From: JBOZRQ01 sp050789255
GTDB lineage: Bacteria; Bacillota; Sulfobacillia; Symbiobacteriales; Symbiobacteriaceae
Reading direction: 5' to 3'
Assembly: GCA_050789255.1 (NCBI GenBank)
Contig: JBOZRQ010000011.1
Coordinates: 1-64,000, forward strand
Length of the DNA stretch: 64,000 nucleotides
Shown here piece by piece: positions 25,544 to 34,040 of this stretch (position 1 is the stretch's first letter; each line of letters begins with the position of its first letter). The notes beneath the pieces are model-generated. The model was not told the origin of the DNA. It searched no databases and was given only the letters and a program-made list of their open reading frames with translations. The position numbers were made by a program, and so were the translations under genes.

Positions 25544-27352
25544 CTAGGGGAGGCCGTATTGCTTGAGCTTGTTGTACAGGCCAGCCCGGGAGATGCCCAG
25601 CACGTGCGCAGCCTGGAGCTTGTTGCCGCCGGTGGCCTCCAGCGCCCGCTGAATCGCCTCGCGCTCGGAGCTTGCCATATCGAGCGGATAACCGGCACCC
25701 ACCGCGGGCTTCATGGTCATCCCCACCTGCCTCTGCGGCGCCGTCATGGCAGGCGGCAGGTGTTCCGGCTCAAACAGCGTCCCGGCGGTCAGCGCAAAGA
25801 CCTGCTCCACGACGTTGCGCAGCTCCCGGATGTTCCCCGGCCAGGCGTACTCCTGCAGCACCCGAAGCGCCTCACCGCTAAACGCCGTACCTGGCCGATG
25901 ATATTTTTCGCCCAGATCCCGAAGGTATCTGTCCGCCAGCAGGGCGATATCCGCTCCACGTTCCCGCAGCGGCGGCAGCTCGATAGAAACGACGTTCAAC
26001 CGGTAGTACAGGTCGCTGCGGAAACTGCCTTGGTGGGCCATCTGCCGCAGGTCCCGGTGCGTCGCAGCGACCACCCGGACGTCGATCCGCCGGGTCCCGC
26101 CGCCGATCTGATCGACCTCCCCCTCCTGGAGCACCCGCAGCAGCTTGGACTGTAAGGGCAAGGGCAGGTCGCCGATCTCGTCGAGGAAGATCGTGCCGCC
26201 GTGCGCCTTGACGAATTTGCCCTGGTGCCCGTCCTTGCGGGCCCCTGTAAACGAACCCGGTGCGTAGCCGAACAGCTCCGACTCCAGCAAGCTCTCGGGT
26301 ATTGCAGCGGCGTTGATGGCGACAAAGGGCCCACGCGCCCGGGGGCTGAGCTGGTGGAGCGCCTGAGCAAAGAGCTCCTTGCCCGTGCCGGTCTCACCGC
26401 GAAGGAGGACGCTGCAATCGTAGGCAGCGGCCCGAATCAACGCCTGGCGCGCCCGGGAGATCGCTTCGGAGTCCCCTGCAATGTCGGCAAAGGCATACCG
26501 CGCCTTGCCCCCGGCGGTTTGTTTCCCCCCAGCCCGGCGCACTGGGGTGGCCGCCGGGACCGTCCGCCGCTGAAGCAGGCACTTCTCCACGATCGTAAGC
26601 ATGGTGGCGGGCGTCAGCGGTTTGGAAAGCACATCGGCTGCGCCAGAGGTCAGGGCCCGCCGTGTCAGCTCGGGCGTGCTGTATCCGGACATCAGCACCA
26701 CCGGCGTGTCCTGTGACACCTGACGGATCTGCTCCACCAGATCGACCCCGGAGATGCCCGGCATGATCAGGTCGCAGAGGACCACGTCAAAGCGCCCCCG
26801 CCGGACCATATCCACCGCCCGCTCTGCGTCCTGGAGGGTCTGCACCGTGTGTCCGGCGGTGCGAAGCACCGCAGCCATGCTCTCGAGAACCGTCTCGTCG
26901 TCGTCTACGACCAGGACTGCGGCGCCCTGGGCGGTCGCACCCTGGACCCGGCTCTCAGTGCGGCGCCCGGCAAGCGCCTCACGCAGCCGCTCACGCGCTG
27001 CACTCAGTCCAAAGGGTTTGGTGAGCCGCCCCACCACCAGGTGGGCGAAGGCAGACAGGTCGACCGCATCCACCAGGGCAGACATGGCAATGACTCGCGG
27101 CGCCTCATGTCCGAGCGCCGAAAGGGTCTCCAGAATGGATAGCCCGGTCCCCCGGGGCAATATTAGGTCCAGCAACACCACGTCGTATCTCGTCTGCTCC
27201 AGCAGCCGGGTCGCCGTGGGACCGTCGCGTGCAACATCGACCGCGTAGTCGCCCTGCAAGGCTGCCTGAAGCGCTGCCGCCAACTCAGCCTCATCTTCTA
27301 CTACCAGGATTCTGGCATGAATTGTCTTGGCCGCCACGAACACACTACACAC
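25544..27352 (-). CDS. Sigma-54 activator with two receiver domains
   Basis: NtrC-class activator of about 600 residues: receiver 1 (about 15-125, phospho-Asp in VVLLDLILP), receiver 2 (about 145-260, VVLCDLIMP), AAA+ domain (about 290-515) and a Fis-type helix-turn-helix (about 560-602). Walker A is GETGTGKE and Walker B is GGTIFLDEIGD. The sigma-54 contact loop reads GSFTGA instead of GAFTGA, a tolerated but less common variant. Two receivers in series are unusual and suggest two phosphate inputs. The start is either GTG 27352 or GTG 27343; the latter is better spaced from AAAGG. It is divergent from the phosphotransferase/receiver/kinase operon. Confidence 0.94.
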   Translation of the reverse strand: MCSVFVAAKTIHARILVVEDEAELAAALQAALQGDYAVDVARDGPTATRLLEQTRYDVVLLDLILPRGTGLSILETLSALGHEAPRVIAMSALVDAVDLSAFAHLVVGRLTKPFGLSAARERLREALAGRRTESRVQGATAQGAAVLVVDDDETVLESMAAVLRTAGHTVQTLQDAERAVDMVRRGRFDVVLCDLIMPGISGVDLVEQIRQVSQDTPVVLMSGYSTPELTRRALTSGAADVLSKPLTPATMLTIVEKCLLQRRTVPAATPVRRAGGKQTAGGKARYAFADIAGDSEAISRARQALIRAAAYDCSVLLRGETGTGKELFAQALHQLSPRARGPFVAINAAAIPESLLESELFGYAPGSFTGARKDGHQGKFVKAHGGTIFLDEIGDLPLPLQSKLLRVLQEGEVDQIGGGTRRIDVRVVAATHRDLRQMAHQGSFRSDLYYRLNVVSIELPPLRERGADIALLADRYLRDLGEKYHRPGTAFSGEALRVLQEYAWPGNIRELRNVVEQVFALTAGTLFEPEHLPPAMTAPQRQVGMTMKPAVGAGYPLDMASSEREAIQRALEATGGNKLQAAHVLGISRAGLYNKLKQYGLP

Positions 27353-27427
27353 CCTTTGTTTATATCCGCTGGGTCAAGTATGTCACATCCGAAATGTGTG
27401 GTCAACGAACGAGGTGGTACCAAGTTA

Positions 27428-27456
27428 TTTACAACAATTTACTTTTGGTGTAATAA
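27428..27456 (+). promoter_or_regulatory. Sigma-A-type promoter of the phosphorelay operon
   Basis: TTTACA (27428-27433), 17-bp spacer, TAATAA (27451-27456), in an AT-rich gap. Expected transcription start near 27463, about 30 bp before ATG 27494. Confidence 0.6.
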
Positions 27457-27493
27457 TTATAGGCGTCATATCGGAATTCGGAGGGCTGTAGCC

Positions 27494-28108
27494 ATGGCCG
27501 GGACTCCTGACCACAAGTTGTACCACGAGGCCCTCCTGGGCCGTCTCGCCATAGGGGTCCTGCATCATATCAACAACGCCTTGGGCAGCATCGTCCTGCA
27601 GGCAGACCTGGCCGCGCTGCCCGAGTCCGCTGCCCCTGCGGCCCTGGCCGACCGCATTCGGGCCACGGCGGAACGGGCGGCGACCTTGAGCCACGGATGC
27701 CTCGCTCTGGCCCGGTCCGGGGGAGAGTCGGCGGAGACTGCGGCCGAGGTCCTTGCGTCGGTGGTCCGCATTTTGGAACCATTCGCCATGCGGCGGGAGG
27801 TCCTGCTTCAGTGCCACACCGACCCCGGCCTTCTGCTCCCCGGCTCGGGCGCCATGCGCCTCCTGTTGGCGCACCTGGTAGAGGCGGCCGTGCTTAGCTC
27901 CGACCGGGGCGGCATCGTCATGGTCAGGGGTAGCGGGTCAGGTCTGGCCGCCCACCTTACCGTAGCTTGCGAGGGGCCGCGATCCGGTTCCATCCGCGAT
28001 ACCCAGTTGTTTCCCGGTTGTGCAGCGTTAGCCGCTGATCTCGGCGGCCGCCTGCTGGTGAGCGACGGGCAACTGCAGTGGATTGCCAGATCGGAGGAGG
28101 GCGTCTGA
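27494..28108 (+). CDS. Phosphotransferase-like pseudo-histidine kinase
   Basis: Protein of 204 residues with a histidine-kinase dimerisation helix carrying GVLHHINNALGS, close to GIAHNINNILTVIS in the full kinase encoded at 28464. The second half is the size of a catalytic domain but lacks a recognisable N-box and the DxGxG and GxG ATP-binding loops. This design (DHp plus dead ATPase domain, about 200 residues) is that of the phosphotransferases ChpT and Spo0B. I infer that it passes phosphate between receivers; it is too diverged for certainty. ATG 27494 follows GGAGGG. Its stop overlaps the next start (TGATG). Confidence 0.72.
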   Translation: MAGTPDHKLYHEALLGRLAIGVLHHINNALGSIVLQADLAALPESAAPAALADRIRATAERAATLSHGCLALARSGGESAETAAEVLASVVRILEPFAMRREVLLQCHTDPGLLLPGSGAMRLLLAHLVEAAVLSSDRGGIVMVRGSGSGLAAHLTVACEGPRSGSIRDTQLFPGCAALAADLGGRLLVSDGQLQWIARSEEGV

Positions 28109-28467
28109 TGCAGATTCTTCTCGTGGATGATGACCCCATGATCTCCGAGACGCTGGGACACCTGCTGCGCCTGCTTCACCACGCAGTCATCGTGCGGTCT
28201 GGTCCCGCCGAGGCCATCCACCATCTGCGTGAGCATCCGGCTGATGTGGTTCTTCTGGACTGGTTCATGCCGGGCGGGGGCGGCTGCCGAGTCCTGGACG
28301 CCATGGCTGATGGCTCGATTCCCACCGTCCCGGTGATCCTCGTGACCGGGAGCCCCGAGGAGCAATGGCGAGAAGAGCGGGCGAACATGCTCGTGCTGCA
28401 TAAACCCTTTCGACTGGCCACCCTGCAGGGGCTGCTGGCGCAAGTCGCCGCGGGAAAGGCACCATGA
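28108..28467 (+). CDS. Stand-alone receiver domain protein
   Basis: Single receiver of 119 residues: LLVDDDP with the acidic cluster, phospho-Asp in VVLLDWFMPGG, Thr in ILVTGSP and Lys in HKPFR. No output domain, as in Spo0F-like relay proteins. It starts at ATG 28108 within the TGA of the preceding gene, and its own stop overlaps the kinase start (ATGA at 28464-28467), so three genes are translationally coupled. Confidence 0.93.
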   Translation: MQILLVDDDPMISETLGHLLRLLHHAVIVRSGPAEAIHHLREHPADVVLLDWFMPGGGGCRVLDAMADGSIPTVPVILVTGSPEEQWREERANMLVLHKPFRLATLQGLLAQVAAGKAP

Positions 28468-30224
28468 GCGCCATTCCATTCTTCGCCGGTCGAATCAGAA
28501 TGGTGATGTACAAAGGCTTCAACCGCTTGCGCATGTTGCCATTGCCGGTAAGGATCACCCTCCTGGCGCTCATGATCGCGGGCAAGGTGTTGGTGCACGC
28601 CGTGGTTCCCAGTTTCCAACTCACCGCTATCCTCGAGGTGATCGTCGTGGCGGCAGGCGGTCTTCTACTGCCCATGCAGTACGCCGTGCTGACCGCGGTG
28701 CTGTGCTCCGCAACGGCAATCGTGCTCAGCCACGGTGATGGGAGTTCACCTCTGGTCCGCTGCGCGACCTGGTCCCTGAACGCCCTGTTCGCTGTCTTGA
28801 TCGCCGTCGTTCTGCGTGAATCCGTTCGGCGGCTCGCCCAACTGGAGGCCGCCGCTGCCACCACCAGCACCGGCATCTTCATGATGAACGAAGAGGGATA
28901 CCTGCTGTACGCGAATCGTGCTGCAGCCCGGTTGCTGGGGTGTGAGCCCAGCGAGCTGGTCGGCCGTTGGGCGGGCGAACTGTTAGAACACCAGAACAAG
29001 CCAGACGTAGGCGCCGTCCTGCGAAAGGTCCTGCAAGGGGACGAAATCCTTCACCACGCGGTCCTGACCACTCGTTCCGGAAACCCACTGGGGGTCACGG
29101 TGAGCCTGAGCCGCCTTGTCGTCGACGACGAACTGTCCGTCGTCGGGTTTCTGCACGCGCCAACGGCGCAAGACCTTTCCGGAACGCTCTTCCGGGCCGC
29201 CTTCGACGCAATCCAGGCGGCGGCAGCGGTGCGCACGCCCGACGGGCGCATCGTGGTCTGCAACGAAGCCTACGCCGCCTCCCTGGGCACAACGCCGGGC
29301 GAATTGGTCGGCACCGTGGAGATGCCGTACGGCCTGCCTCAGTCCTATCTCCCGGAGGTCCTGGAAGCCCTGCGCCGCGGTGAGTCGCCACGCCGAGAGT
29401 ATGTGACCCCCGAGGGCCGCACCATCGGATTGACCCTCTACCCGATCCGGGATCCGGCCGGGCCCATGACGGGCAGCATTGGCCTGGCGCAGGATATTAC
29501 CTACCTAGCTGAAGCGCAGGGGCGGCTGGCGCGGGCAGAGCGGCTCGCCACCACCGGACAGCTATCAGCCGGCATCGCCCATAATATCAACAACATCCTG
29601 ACCGTTATCAGCACCAACGCCGAACTGCTCCAGCTCAGCCCGGCCCATGCAGGGAAAGCCACCGCCGACATTGTTGATGCGGTGGAGCGAGGCTCTGCCC
29701 TGGTCCGAAGCCTCCTGGACCTGGCCGCGGGTAAGAGCCGACTGCGGTTAGAGCTCGTGCGCCTGACGGAACTCGCTGGCAGCGTGCTCTCCATGGTCGA
29801 TGTCAGACTGTCCAGGCAGCAGGTGGCGGTCCAACTGGAGCTGCCCCCCGACCTCGTGATCACCACCGATTCCGGGATCCTGCACCAGGCGCTGCTCAAC
29901 CTGATACTCAACGCCCTTCAGGTCATGCCGCAGAATGGGCGCCTGACCCTGGGCGCCGCCTTAGAATGCGGAACAATCCGGATATGGGTCTCGGACACGG
30001 GGCCCGGTATTCCGCCCGAGCACCGGGACCAGATCTTCCAACCCTTCTTCACCACCAAGGAGAACCTGCACGGGACGGGGCTGGGGCTCCCCACCAGCCT
30101 GGCGCTGGTCCGGGCCCTTGGCGGAGAGATTGAGATGAGCAGCACGCCTGGCGTCGGTACCACCTTCACAGTGCTGCTCCCCTGCAGTGGCCCGGAAAAA
30201 TCAAACGGGGCAGCGGACGAATGA
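28464..30224 (+). CDS. PAS-domain sensor histidine kinase
   Basis: Kinase of 586 residues. Three or four membrane helices (about 28-115), then two PAS domains (about 130-230 and 245-350), then DHp and HATPase_c domains. The phospho-His is in GIAHNINN, the N-box in NLILNALQ, and the G-boxes are DTGPGIP and GTGLGL, so it should be active. It is the probable phosphate source for the neighbouring receiver and phosphotransferase-like protein. The last codons (GAADE) and the stop are encoded by the terminator hairpin itself: the TGA is exactly its loop. ATG 28464 overlaps the upstream stop. Confidence 0.94.
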   Translation: MSAIPFFAGRIRMVMYKGFNRLRMLPLPVRITLLALMIAGKVLVHAVVPSFQLTAILEVIVVAAGGLLLPMQYAVLTAVLCSATAIVLSHGDGSSPLVRCATWSLNALFAVLIAVVLRESVRRLAQLEAAAATTSTGIFMMNEEGYLLYANRAAARLLGCEPSELVGRWAGELLEHQNKPDVGAVLRKVLQGDEILHHAVLTTRSGNPLGVTVSLSRLVVDDELSVVGFLHAPTAQDLSGTLFRAAFDAIQAAAAVRTPDGRIVVCNEAYAASLGTTPGELVGTVEMPYGLPQSYLPEVLEALRRGESPRREYVTPEGRTIGLTLYPIRDPAGPMTGSIGLAQDITYLAEAQGRLARAERLATTGQLSAGIAHNINNILTVISTNAELLQLSPAHAGKATADIVDAVERGSALVRSLLDLAAGKSRLRLELVRLTELAGSVLSMVDVRLSRQQVAVQLELPPDLVITTDSGILHQALLNLILNALQVMPQNGRLTLGAALECGTIRIWVSDTGPGIPPEHRDQIFQPFFTTKENLHGTGLGLPTSLALVRALGGEIEMSSTPGVGTTFTVLLPCSGPEKSNGAADE

Positions 30225-30243
30225 TTCGTCCGCTGCCCCGTTT
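30203..30243 (+). terminator. 19-bp perfect terminator with the stop codon as loop
   Basis: Arms 30203-30221 and 30225-30243 are exact reverse complements. The three-base loop 30222-30224 is the TGA stop of the kinase. Most of the arm (30206-30221) is identical to 22901-22916. The TTT at the end of the stem is followed by GCC. Confidence 0.85.
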
Positions 30244-30268
30244 GCCTATGATGCGGTCCGGAACGCTG

Positions 30269-30490
30269 CTAACGACGCTTCCGGGCCGGCGCTCTCTGGA
30301 TCAATTCAACGGCTCCGTCCGCTCCTACCTCGGGCGCGTACCGGTTCCCGTTGGAATCACTGACCTGAAGGCGCTCAATGTACCAGGGTCCACGCTCTTT
30401 GACGAGGGCCACCAGCTTATTGATCGCATCCTCGCGGCTGACCGCCATGGTCTTGCCGCCGCCATGTTCAGTAATGGACCAGACGTCCAC
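30269..30490 (-). CDS. Small protein of unknown function
   Basis: Protein of 73 residues starting at GTG 30490 with GGGGGAGG upstream. Charged and soluble, with a helical middle (AINKLVALVKERG) and a basic tail ending RKRR. It lies between a terminator and the 4HB chemoreceptor gene on the same strand and has its own ribosome site. No family recognised. Confidence 0.6.
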   Translation of the reverse strand: MDVWSITEHGGGKTMAVSREDAINKLVALVKERGPWYIERLQVSDSNGNRYAPEVGADGAVELIQRAPARKRR

Positions 30491-30627
30491 GGGACCTCCC
30501 CCTTTCCGGAACTAAAACCCGGTGGGCGACACCGGGTTGTTGCGCAACCTTTGAACGAGAACTCTACGACTGGACTATCGTACACCAATCGGTGGAAAAA
30601 AGCAACCCTACCATTGCGGATTAACAA

Positions 30628-30655
30628 AGCGAAGGCGCACGGCGGCGCCTTCGCT
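30628..30655 (-). terminator. Terminator of the 4HB chemoreceptor gene
   Basis: Perfect 11-bp stem (30628-30638 with 30645-30655), six-base loop, followed on the minus strand by TTGTTA, just past the stop at 30662. Confidence 0.75.
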
Positions 30656-30661
30656 GTGCTC

Positions 30662-32527
30662 TTACACCTTGAATTGGGCCACTTGCTTCTGCATCGCCTG
30701 CGCTACTGTGGCCAGCGCCTGGGCCGACCTGGCCACCTCTTCGGCGCTGGCGGTCAACTCCTCTACGGCCGCCGAGACCTGCTGGCCTGCAGCCGCATTC
30801 TCCTGGGAGACCCGGGAGATCTCTACGACCGAGTCGTTGACGTGGCCAGAGCGGGCGGCCATCTCCTCGGTCGCGGCGGTATTCTCCTCGGTGATCGCCG
30901 CCATGGCCTCGAAGGCGCCGACCACCCGCTGGGCGTTCTCCTGCACCTGGCCGGAGGCTACGGCAATGCTGCCGACATCGGCGGCCGCCTGCTCCACCGT
31001 CACCAGGATCTCCTTCAGCGCCCGCCCCGCATCGGCGGCGAGCCGGCTTCCTTCTTCCACCTGAGCGGTGCCCGCAACCATCGCGTGGACGGCCTCGGCG
31101 GTCCGGCCCTGGGTGGCGTGAATCAGCCCCGTGATCTCCTTGGTGGCCGACGCTGACCGCTCGGCCAGGCGGCGGACCTCCTCCGCTACCACGGCAAACC
31201 CCCGGCCGTGTTCGCCGGCCCGGGCTGCCTCGATCGCTGCGTTCAGGGCCAGCAGATTGGTCTGGTCGGCGATCTCGGAGATCACCTGGGTAATCGCCCC
31301 GATCTGGGCGGACAGCTCCTCGAGGTCCCGAATCTTGCCTGCGGCCAGCACCACGGCCGAACGGATCTCCTGCATGTTCGCCAGGGTCCGCTCCACGACA
31401 GCGGCGCCGTTGCGGGCGGTTCCGGCCGCCCTGTCGGATCCGGCAGCAACCCCGGAGGCGTTGCGGGCCATCTCACCAAGGGCCGCTACCATCTGTGAGA
31501 GCATCTCGGCGGCATTGTGGACCTCGGTAGCGGAATTGCCTGCCGAGGCGGCGATCTGATCGATGGTCTGGCGCAACTCGTCCATGGTGCGGCTGACCTG
31601 CTCGACGGACATCGCCTGATGACTGGCTCCGGCCGCCACGTGGGAGACCGCCGTCGCGGCGCCCTCGGCCGCCCGGGAGGCCTGCCCTGAGACCGCTGCC
31701 AGGTCCTCGGACGAGCCCATGACCGACCGGGCGCTGTCGCCCACCCCCCGCACCAGCTCGCGCAGGCCCAGAACCATGCGGTTGAAGGCGTCCGCCATCT
31801 CCCCGCTCTCATCGCGGGTCGTGATTCGCAGCGGCTCAACGGTGAGGTCGCCGGCGGCAACCAGCCCCGCGGTGCGTGCCACCATCCGAATCGGCTTGGA
31901 GATCGACCTGGCGAGCAGAATCGAGACCAGGATGCCGCCCACGAGGGCCGCGACCAGTGCCCGAACGCCCCATGCCTGGGCATCGGCGGCTACGGCGTCA
32001 GCGTGGATCATCGCTGAAGCGCTGACGCGGTCGAACTCCGTGCGGATCATGTCTGCCTGCTCGACCAACTTCTTGACAATGATGCTGCCGGTGGTGCGGT
32101 TCAGGTACTCGGCCTCGGGGACACGGCTCCCTTCGACCATCGTAAAAATGCGCTGGGTCACGTCTGCGTATTCGCGGCTTAACTGGAGCATTTGGGCTGC
32201 CATTGCCCGCTGCTCCCGAGTCGTTCCGACGTCTACCAGCGCAGTCATCTTCGCGTCGATGATGCGGACGGCGCTGTCGTAATCCTGTAAAAGCGCTGCG
32301 TCATTGAATGCGATGTATCGCTGAACGTCGCTGATCTGGCGATAGACGTTGGCCTGGATATCCGCCGCGTCAATGGCGGCGGCCTGCATCTTGAGGGCAA
32401 CGTCCCGGTACTCAGCGTGTACCTGCCTCAGCGACATGACCAGATACGCGCTAACCGAACCGATCAGGAGACTCCCTGCCACAAACAGACCGACAAGTTT
32501 CGTGGCTAATGAGATACTACGGCGCAT
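30662..32527 (-). CDS. 4HB-type methyl-accepting chemotaxis protein
   Basis: Chemoreceptor of 621 residues: TM1 (about 12-32), an all-helical extracytoplasmic domain of four-helix-bundle type (35-185), TM2 (188-205), HAMP (207-260) and the signalling coiled coil with the tip NLLALNAAIEAARAGEHGRG. The C-terminus QVAQFKV has no CheR-tethering pentapeptide. ATG 32527 follows AGGAGG. The 122 bp upstream are very AT-rich (TATATATAATTATTTT on the minus strand), so the promoter is there. Ligand unknown. Confidence 0.95.
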   Translation of the reverse strand: MRRSISLATKLVGLFVAGSLLIGSVSAYLVMSLRQVHAEYRDVALKMQAAAIDAADIQANVYRQISDVQRYIAFNDAALLQDYDSAVRIIDAKMTALVDVGTTREQRAMAAQMLQLSREYADVTQRIFTMVEGSRVPEAEYLNRTTGSIIVKKLVEQADMIRTEFDRVSASAMIHADAVAADAQAWGVRALVAALVGGILVSILLARSISKPIRMVARTAGLVAAGDLTVEPLRITTRDESGEMADAFNRMVLGLRELVRGVGDSARSVMGSSEDLAAVSGQASRAAEGAATAVSHVAAGASHQAMSVEQVSRTMDELRQTIDQIAASAGNSATEVHNAAEMLSQMVAALGEMARNASGVAAGSDRAAGTARNGAAVVERTLANMQEIRSAVVLAAGKIRDLEELSAQIGAITQVISEIADQTNLLALNAAIEAARAGEHGRGFAVVAEEVRRLAERSASATKEITGLIHATQGRTAEAVHAMVAGTAQVEEGSRLAADAGRALKEILVTVEQAAADVGSIAVASGQVQENAQRVVGAFEAMAAITEENTAATEEMAARSGHVNDSVVEISRVSQENAAAGQQVSAAVEELTASAEEVARSAQALATVAQAMQKQVAQFKV

Positions 32528-32649
32528 GCGGCTATCCTCCTGTGGTATGTCCCGCTCCGACGATTATGTAAAATAATTATATATATCTTCTTTACTGCAG
32601 ATTAGCAGAGGTGCAACGTAATTCACAAGAGCAAAAATGTACGACAGTC

Positions 32650-32676
32650 AAAAAAAGCCGGGACTCACGTCCCGGC
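32650..32676 (-). terminator. Terminator of the MFS gene
   Basis: Perfect 8-bp stem (32657-32664 with 32669-32676), loop TCAC, then seven T on the minus strand (32650-32656). Confidence 0.92.
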
Positions 32677-32682
32677 AGAAAT

Positions 32683-33888
32683 TCACAAAGCACGTCGCCT
32701 GGTGACGAACACGGTCAGCCCCAGGAGAATGAAACCGGCAGCGGTCAGGAAGGTGGCCTGAAATCCTGCCAGCCCCAGCAACCAACTCCCCAGCAGGGGT
32801 CCCAGGGCGCCGCGAATCCCCGTGACGGTCATGGAGGCCGAAGTGTAAGGCCCCACCCTGTTCGGGTTGACGGAGAGGATCATGTTCCACCCGCCCAGAT
32901 CCATGGCGGAGTCCGCCATACCCTGGCACAGGGCGCCCGCCAGCGCGATCGCATAGCTCCCGCCGCCCAGGCCGTATGCCAGGGGCAGTCCCAGGTAGAA
33001 AAGGGCGGCCGCCGTTACCACCGGGGCGGGCCCGCGCCGGTCGACCACCCGGCCCCACAGGGCGAAACCGGCAAGCCAGGCCACGTTCCAGGCCAGCGAC
33101 AGGTAGCTGATCTGGGCGTTGGACAAGCCCATCTCCTTGACCTGGAAGACCGCATAGAGCGGGTTGGCCAGCAGCACCCCGCCATGGAAGAGCAGGGCTG
33201 CCAGCAGGAAGCGCCTGAAGCCCGGATCGGAAAGGGCCAGCCGCAGTCCTTCGGCGGCCCCGGGCGCCGCCTTGGCGCCAGCGGCTGAGGGCTCGGGCGC
33301 CGGCTCCCGGGTCAGCGAGTAGACCCCAATCGCTGCGAGGCCCATCGCCCCGGCGAAGAGGAAAAGCCAGGTCGGCCCGACCTGGTCCATCAGCTGGCCG
33401 GCTACCAGGGTGGTCGGGAGCATGGCGCAGGCCAAAATAATGCGCACGTAGCCCATGAGCCGCCCGCGAATGGGGGCCGGGAAGACCATTTGGACGAGGG
33501 ATCCATAGGCCGGACCGGCCGCCGCCTGGGCCACGTTGCCGACGGTGACGATGCCGGTGATCGCCTGCGGGTTCTTGGTCAGCCCGATCAGGCCGAGCCC
33601 GCCACGGTAGATGATGTGCGCCCCGACCACCCATGGCAGCTTGCGGGTGGTGCGGCTCAGCGCCGCCCACACCGGCGACAGAAGGTTGGCCAGGAAGGGC
33701 CCCGAGGAGATCAGGGCCACCGCCAGGGGGCCGGCGCCCATGCGGATCGCCAGCGGCAGGGCAAAAGGGCCGGTAATGCCGCTGAAGAAGCCCAGCAGGC
33801 CGGCGTTGATCGCCTCGCAAAGGAAGTTCCAGCGTACTCTGCGCTCCATGGTCATGCCGAGAAATGTGACGGGTGTGTCGGCGTTCAC
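32683..33888 (-). CDS. MFS transporter
   Basis: Major-facilitator membrane protein of 401 residues with about twelve hydrophobic segments in two halves, separated by a basic, Ala/Pro-rich loop (about 190-215). The loop between TM2 and TM3 (LSRTTRKLPWVVG) replaces the usual GxxxDRxGRR motif. Start GTG 33888 has AAGGGGGG at good spacing; the open frame upstream to 34110 is Pro/Arg-rich and rejected. It is divergent from the phosphatase gene at 34041. Substrate unknown. Confidence 0.88.
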   Translation of the reverse strand: MNADTPVTFLGMTMERRVRWNFLCEAINAGLLGFFSGITGPFALPLAIRMGAGPLAVALISSGPFLANLLSPVWAALSRTTRKLPWVVGAHIIYRGGLGLIGLTKNPQAITGIVTVGNVAQAAAGPAYGSLVQMVFPAPIRGRLMGYVRIILACAMLPTTLVAGQLMDQVGPTWLFLFAGAMGLAAIGVYSLTREPAPEPSAAGAKAAPGAAEGLRLALSDPGFRRFLLAALLFHGGVLLANPLYAVFQVKEMGLSNAQISYLSLAWNVAWLAGFALWGRVVDRRGPAPVVTAAALFYLGLPLAYGLGGGSYAIALAGALCQGMADSAMDLGGWNMILSVNPNRVGPYTSASMTVTGIRGALGPLLGSWLLGLAGFQATFLTAAGFILLGLTVFVTRRRAL

Positions 33889-34040
33889 GTCGGGCCCCCC
33901 TTCCGAGAGCGCAGACTGCTTTCGTGGCGCCCGGGCGCTGTTCCTGCCTCCGAATCTTTTCCCTTCCGATAGAACTCCAGGATCTGGTAGGTGAGCCCCC
34001 GCCCCCCTCCGAAGTCTTGGTGAAAACGGGGGGAAAGGGC

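Noticed and set aside
25544..32649. Sigma-54 (-24/-12) promoters for the activator
   Set aside because: I looked for TGGCAC-N5-TTGC-type sites in the gaps and saw none convincing; targets are probably outside the window.
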